Assembly: GCA_964400495.1 (NCBI GenBank) | Contig: CAYNTS010000024.1 | Location: 1 to 26,172 of the forward strand | Source of the DNA: CAYNTS01 sp964400495 | GTDB taxonomy: Bacteria > Fidelibacterota > Marinisomatia > SCGC-AAA003-L08 > D37C17 | Direction: 5' to 3' | Length of the DNA: 26,172 bases | Part shown: piece after piece, positions 24,140 through 26,172 of the stretch | Layout of the letters: each line of letters starts with the position of its first letter | How positions within the stretch are numbered: the first letter of the stretch is position 1 | Made by a program: the position numbers and the translations under genes | The notes under the pieces: model-generated | What the model saw: the letters and a program-made list of their open reading frames with translations, nothing else | The model's database searches: none | Told to the model about the DNA's origin: nothing

Positions 24140-24641
24140 TCTTTTTTTCTTCTTTTGGCAGGCCTAAAATCTCAATGATTTCTTTTTCCAGTTCAATTTC
24201 ATCACCTGGATTATACCCAACATGCCGGTTAATAATATTTCCATCTGTATTCACAATTAAAATGTATGGCATCACATTTCCACCCACTTTGCGGAATGCA
24301 GACGATTTTGGATCGGACAACACAGTAAATGTGTATTTTTGGGAATTCACATACGCTTTCACTTTAGACATACTTCGTGGGGTGTCCATATTTATACTCA
24401 CTACTTGAAATCCCTTTTCAGCATATTTATCATTTAATTTATTCAAATGTTTCATTTCTTTTTTGCACGGTTCGCATGACAGCGTCCAGAAATTCATTAA
24501 GATTGGTCCCTTTGAATAAAAATCAGACATTTCAACTCGTTTTTTATCCAAATTTTTCAATTTTAAAGTAGGTAATTTTGAAGCTTCGGCAAAAAGACCT
24601 GTTATAAATACAATAAAAATTAATGTTATTATTTTTCTCAT
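24114..24641 (-). CDS. TlpA-like secreted thiol-disulfide oxidoreductase
   Basis: A 175-residue exported thioredoxin-fold protein. The signal peptide is about 1-18 (LIFIVFITGLFAEA). The AhpC/TSA-Redoxin-type core carries LMNFWTLSCEPCKKEM with Cys56 and Cys59, VVSINMD, and the cis-Pro segment VMPYILIVNTDG. A charged tail (KKEEKKNEEIPVEK-like) ends the protein. A good Shine-Dalgarno (AGGAG, about 7 bases) precedes the ATG at 24641. It probably reduces envelope disulfides, and its gene overlaps that of the barrel protein, suggesting joint function. Cysteine here, unlike the TGA in the 18631 gene, is encoded normally. Confidence 0.88.
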   Translation of the reverse strand: MRKIITLIFIVFITGLFAEASKLPTLKLKNLDKKRVEMSDFYSKGPILMNFWTLSCEPCKKEMKHLNKLNDKYAEKGFQVVSINMDTPRSMSKVKAYVNSQKYTFTVLSDPKSSAFRKVGGNVMPYILIVNTDGNIINRHVGYNPGDEIELEKEIIEILGLPKEEKKNEEIPVEK

Positions 24642-24684
24642 GTTATCTCCTAAGGTTAGTTTTTCAAGTGGAGAAATTATAGTA

Positions 24685-25971
24685 TTATTTATATTCCATT
24701 TTGTTACTAAATGTAACTGTTAAGTAGTTATCCAATTCATTTTCATGAAAATACTTAACAGCCACTTTTGTATAATTTTCAAGTATTGATAAATGCATAC
24801 TGAGAGTATATTCTACAAGAATAGTAGATGTGTCAATAGTTACTTGAATATTATCTGGTCCCGGTGTTATTGCTAACATAGGATTAAATTTATTTTGTCT
24901 ATTTAATGCCACACTTTTTGGGGTTAAATAATCAAATTTATCTTTCCATGAATCAATAATTAATGATTGTAAGTTCCCATTTTTGGAAGTGAACATAATT
25001 AGAGGAATTACTTGGTACTCCATTAAAGCAAGCTTATCTATGAGCACAGGGTCAAATAAAAAATCTTCATTAGAAAATTGTAATACAACATTTCCAGTTG
25101 TGTTTTCTAATTTTGAATGAGGAAGTGTAGTTAACAAATCTTGAATCAAATTACTTTTAACTGAGTATTCTATGGGCACTGAAATTTGAACCATTTTATC
25201 ATCAAACGGGTCTAATTCTACATTTAATTCCCCGATCTCAACATTGTATGGATTAACCAAAATTTGATTTAACAAAGTAATTAATTGCTCGGTATTTTTC
25301 TCAATAGTTGGATACGAATCATCTACTAAATTTTCGACTTCAAACTCTCTGTAATATCTATCCCCATATTGACCGCTATCACTGATAGATTCAGGAATTG
25401 AAATGTAAAAATCAGCTTCTGCAGCTAAATTATCTAACGCATTTACAATAGTGTGATGTGGCGTATTGGAATCTTCTTCTTGCTGTGTAGATTGAATCTC
25501 TCTTTTTGTTATTTTTGGTTCATTTCCTTCTAGTTCAATTAAATATGGATTTAAACTTTCTTCAATCGAGAATACCATTGCATTATGGATACAAATTAAA
25601 TCTTTATCCTGACACGAATAGGACCGTTTTTCAAGAACATTCCATGAGGTGATATCTAAAATTTCATACAATACAATAATTTCTGTTCCATCAACAGTGA
25701 ATTGACCATTTATTAATAATCCGTTAATATATCCAGTATCTGGAGATTTGAAAAAAGGAAAAAGTTCACCAGCATAAGAAATTGTAATATCTTGTCTAAA
25801 ATTAAAGTTTTCTTTTATCAAATCAGGAAGCGATTGTTGTAGGTGTTTAAATTCACCATTATTACTCACATTTTCAAACTCTATTAGCAATAAGTTAGAA
25901 TATGATTTTCCGAAAAGAGTACTAAAACACAGAAATGATACTGAAATTAATGTAAATATTAGCCTAAACAT
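24685..25971 (-). CDS. Secreted protein of unknown function, TolB-N/CsgG-like N-terminal region
   Basis: A 428-residue exported protein. Signal peptide about 1-21 (MFRLIFTLISVSFLCFSTLFG). Residues about 25-150 (NLLLIEFENVSNNGEFKHLQQSLPDLI, GLLINGQFTVDGTEIIVLYEILDITSWNVLEK; landmarks LLLIEFEN, LLINGQF, VLYEILD) resemble the CsgG/FlgO/TolB-N type fold, which senses or assembles at the outer membrane. An Asp/Glu/Gln-rich linker follows, and then a segment of about 190-428 that I do not recognise. It is first in the group with the TlpA-like and barrel genes, 43 bases apart, so it may be cotranscribed. No clear Shine-Dalgarno precedes the ATG. The 201 bases beyond, to the window end, hold no recognisable gene. 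Confidence 0.6.
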   Translation of the reverse strand: MFRLIFTLISVSFLCFSTLFGKSYSNLLLIEFENVSNNGEFKHLQQSLPDLIKENFNFRQDITISYAGELFPFFKSPDTGYINGLLINGQFTVDGTEIIVLYEILDITSWNVLEKRSYSCQDKDLICIHNAMVFSIEESLNPYLIELEGNEPKITKREIQSTQQEEDSNTPHHTIVNALDNLAAEADFYISIPESISDSGQYGDRYYREFEVENLVDDSYPTIEKNTEQLITLLNQILVNPYNVEIGELNVELDPFDDKMVQISVPIEYSVKSNLIQDLLTTLPHSKLENTTGNVVLQFSNEDFLFDPVLIDKLALMEYQVIPLIMFTSKNGNLQSLIIDSWKDKFDYLTPKSVALNRQNKFNPMLAITPGPDNIQVTIDTSTILVEYTLSMHLSILENYTKVAVKYFHENELDNYLTVTFSNKMEYK

Positions 25972-26172
25972 TGGTGAGAATCTAAAACAATTTCACCCTT
26001 TATTCAGCAAATTTTTTGTAATTAATTGAGGAAGATGATTAATATTGTAACTTAAACATGAATTGAACTAACAATTGCTTTCAGAAATTGCAACTGAAAT
26101 AGGAATTTCAAAATAATAATCGGTTCTTCACAATAATTAGTACTTTTTAGGATTTGAGTAAAAAAGAAACAG

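Noticed and set aside
25972..26172. Small gene or regulatory RNA at the window end
   Set aside because: Short frames only, frequent stops on both strands, and no stable hairpin or recognisable motif.

Overview
This AT-rich (low-GC) 26 kb window is a densely packed bacterial chromosome segment. The secreted proteins point to the FCB group, most likely Candidatus Marinimicrobia (SAR406) or a relative. They carry a signal peptide, thrombospondin-3 and dockerin-like calcium repeats, a cohesin-like segment and a C-terminal YPNPFNPST-type sorting domain of the type IX secretion system (T9SS). A DUF4835/PorD-like gene lies next to them. The lineage is inferred from these hallmarks and was not tested by phylogeny. 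I saw no rRNA, tRNA, CRISPR array, insertion sequence or prophage. No gene-free stretch exceeds about 200 bases; the longest (25972-26172) shows nothing recognisable.

Layout. Positions 1-9363, all minus strand: the 5' end of a secreted dockerin/formylglycine-generating-enzyme-like protein; a YhaM-like OB-HD exoribonuclease; an iron operon (fur, feoA, feoB and a 46-residue FeoB-associated membrane peptide) behind a promoter with a Fur-box-like palindrome; then a tight run with a bifunctional-nuclease-family protein, phosphoglucose/phosphomannose isomerase, polyprenyl diphosphate synthase, phosphohexomutase and anmK. Positions 9415-12179, plus strand: an ArsP-type permease with a small CxxC thioredoxin-like protein, a truncated DUF4160 gene joined to an intact DUF2442 gene, and a DUF3524 (tRNA-queuosine mannosyltransferase-like) glycosyltransferase. 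Positions 12180-18507, minus: rsmA, tatD, metG, holB, an EnvC-like degenerate LytM protein and porD. Positions 18581-25971, minus: a strong terminator, two tandem secreted thioredoxin-fold T9SS cargo proteins, a large outer-membrane barrel-like protein, a TlpA-like thioredoxin and a secreted protein of unknown role.

Main discovery. The gene at 18631-20184 looks broken by one in-frame TGA at 19971-19969. That TGA falls exactly on the first cysteine of the thioredoxin CxxC motif, as shown by codon-by-codon alignment with the intact tandem paralog at 20228-21739 (WCEPC versus W-TGA-DPC). The frame is open for 445 further codons. A hairpin with an AGUUC apical loop starts 21 nt after the UGA, as expected of a bacterial SECIS element. 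The simplest reading is a 517-residue selenoprotein with a Sec-x-x-Cys active site, exported by signal peptide and carrying a T9SS sorting domain, beside its cysteine paralog. The last 854 bp of the two genes are identical, which indicates recent duplication or gene conversion.

How the genes fit together. The two cargo proteins, the TlpA-like protein and the barrel form a cell-envelope thiol-redox neighbourhood. PorD would belong to the apparatus that exports the cargo. The remaining genes are housekeeping: iron uptake and its regulator, sugar-phosphate and isoprenoid metabolism, peptidoglycan recycling and remodelling, translation and replication.
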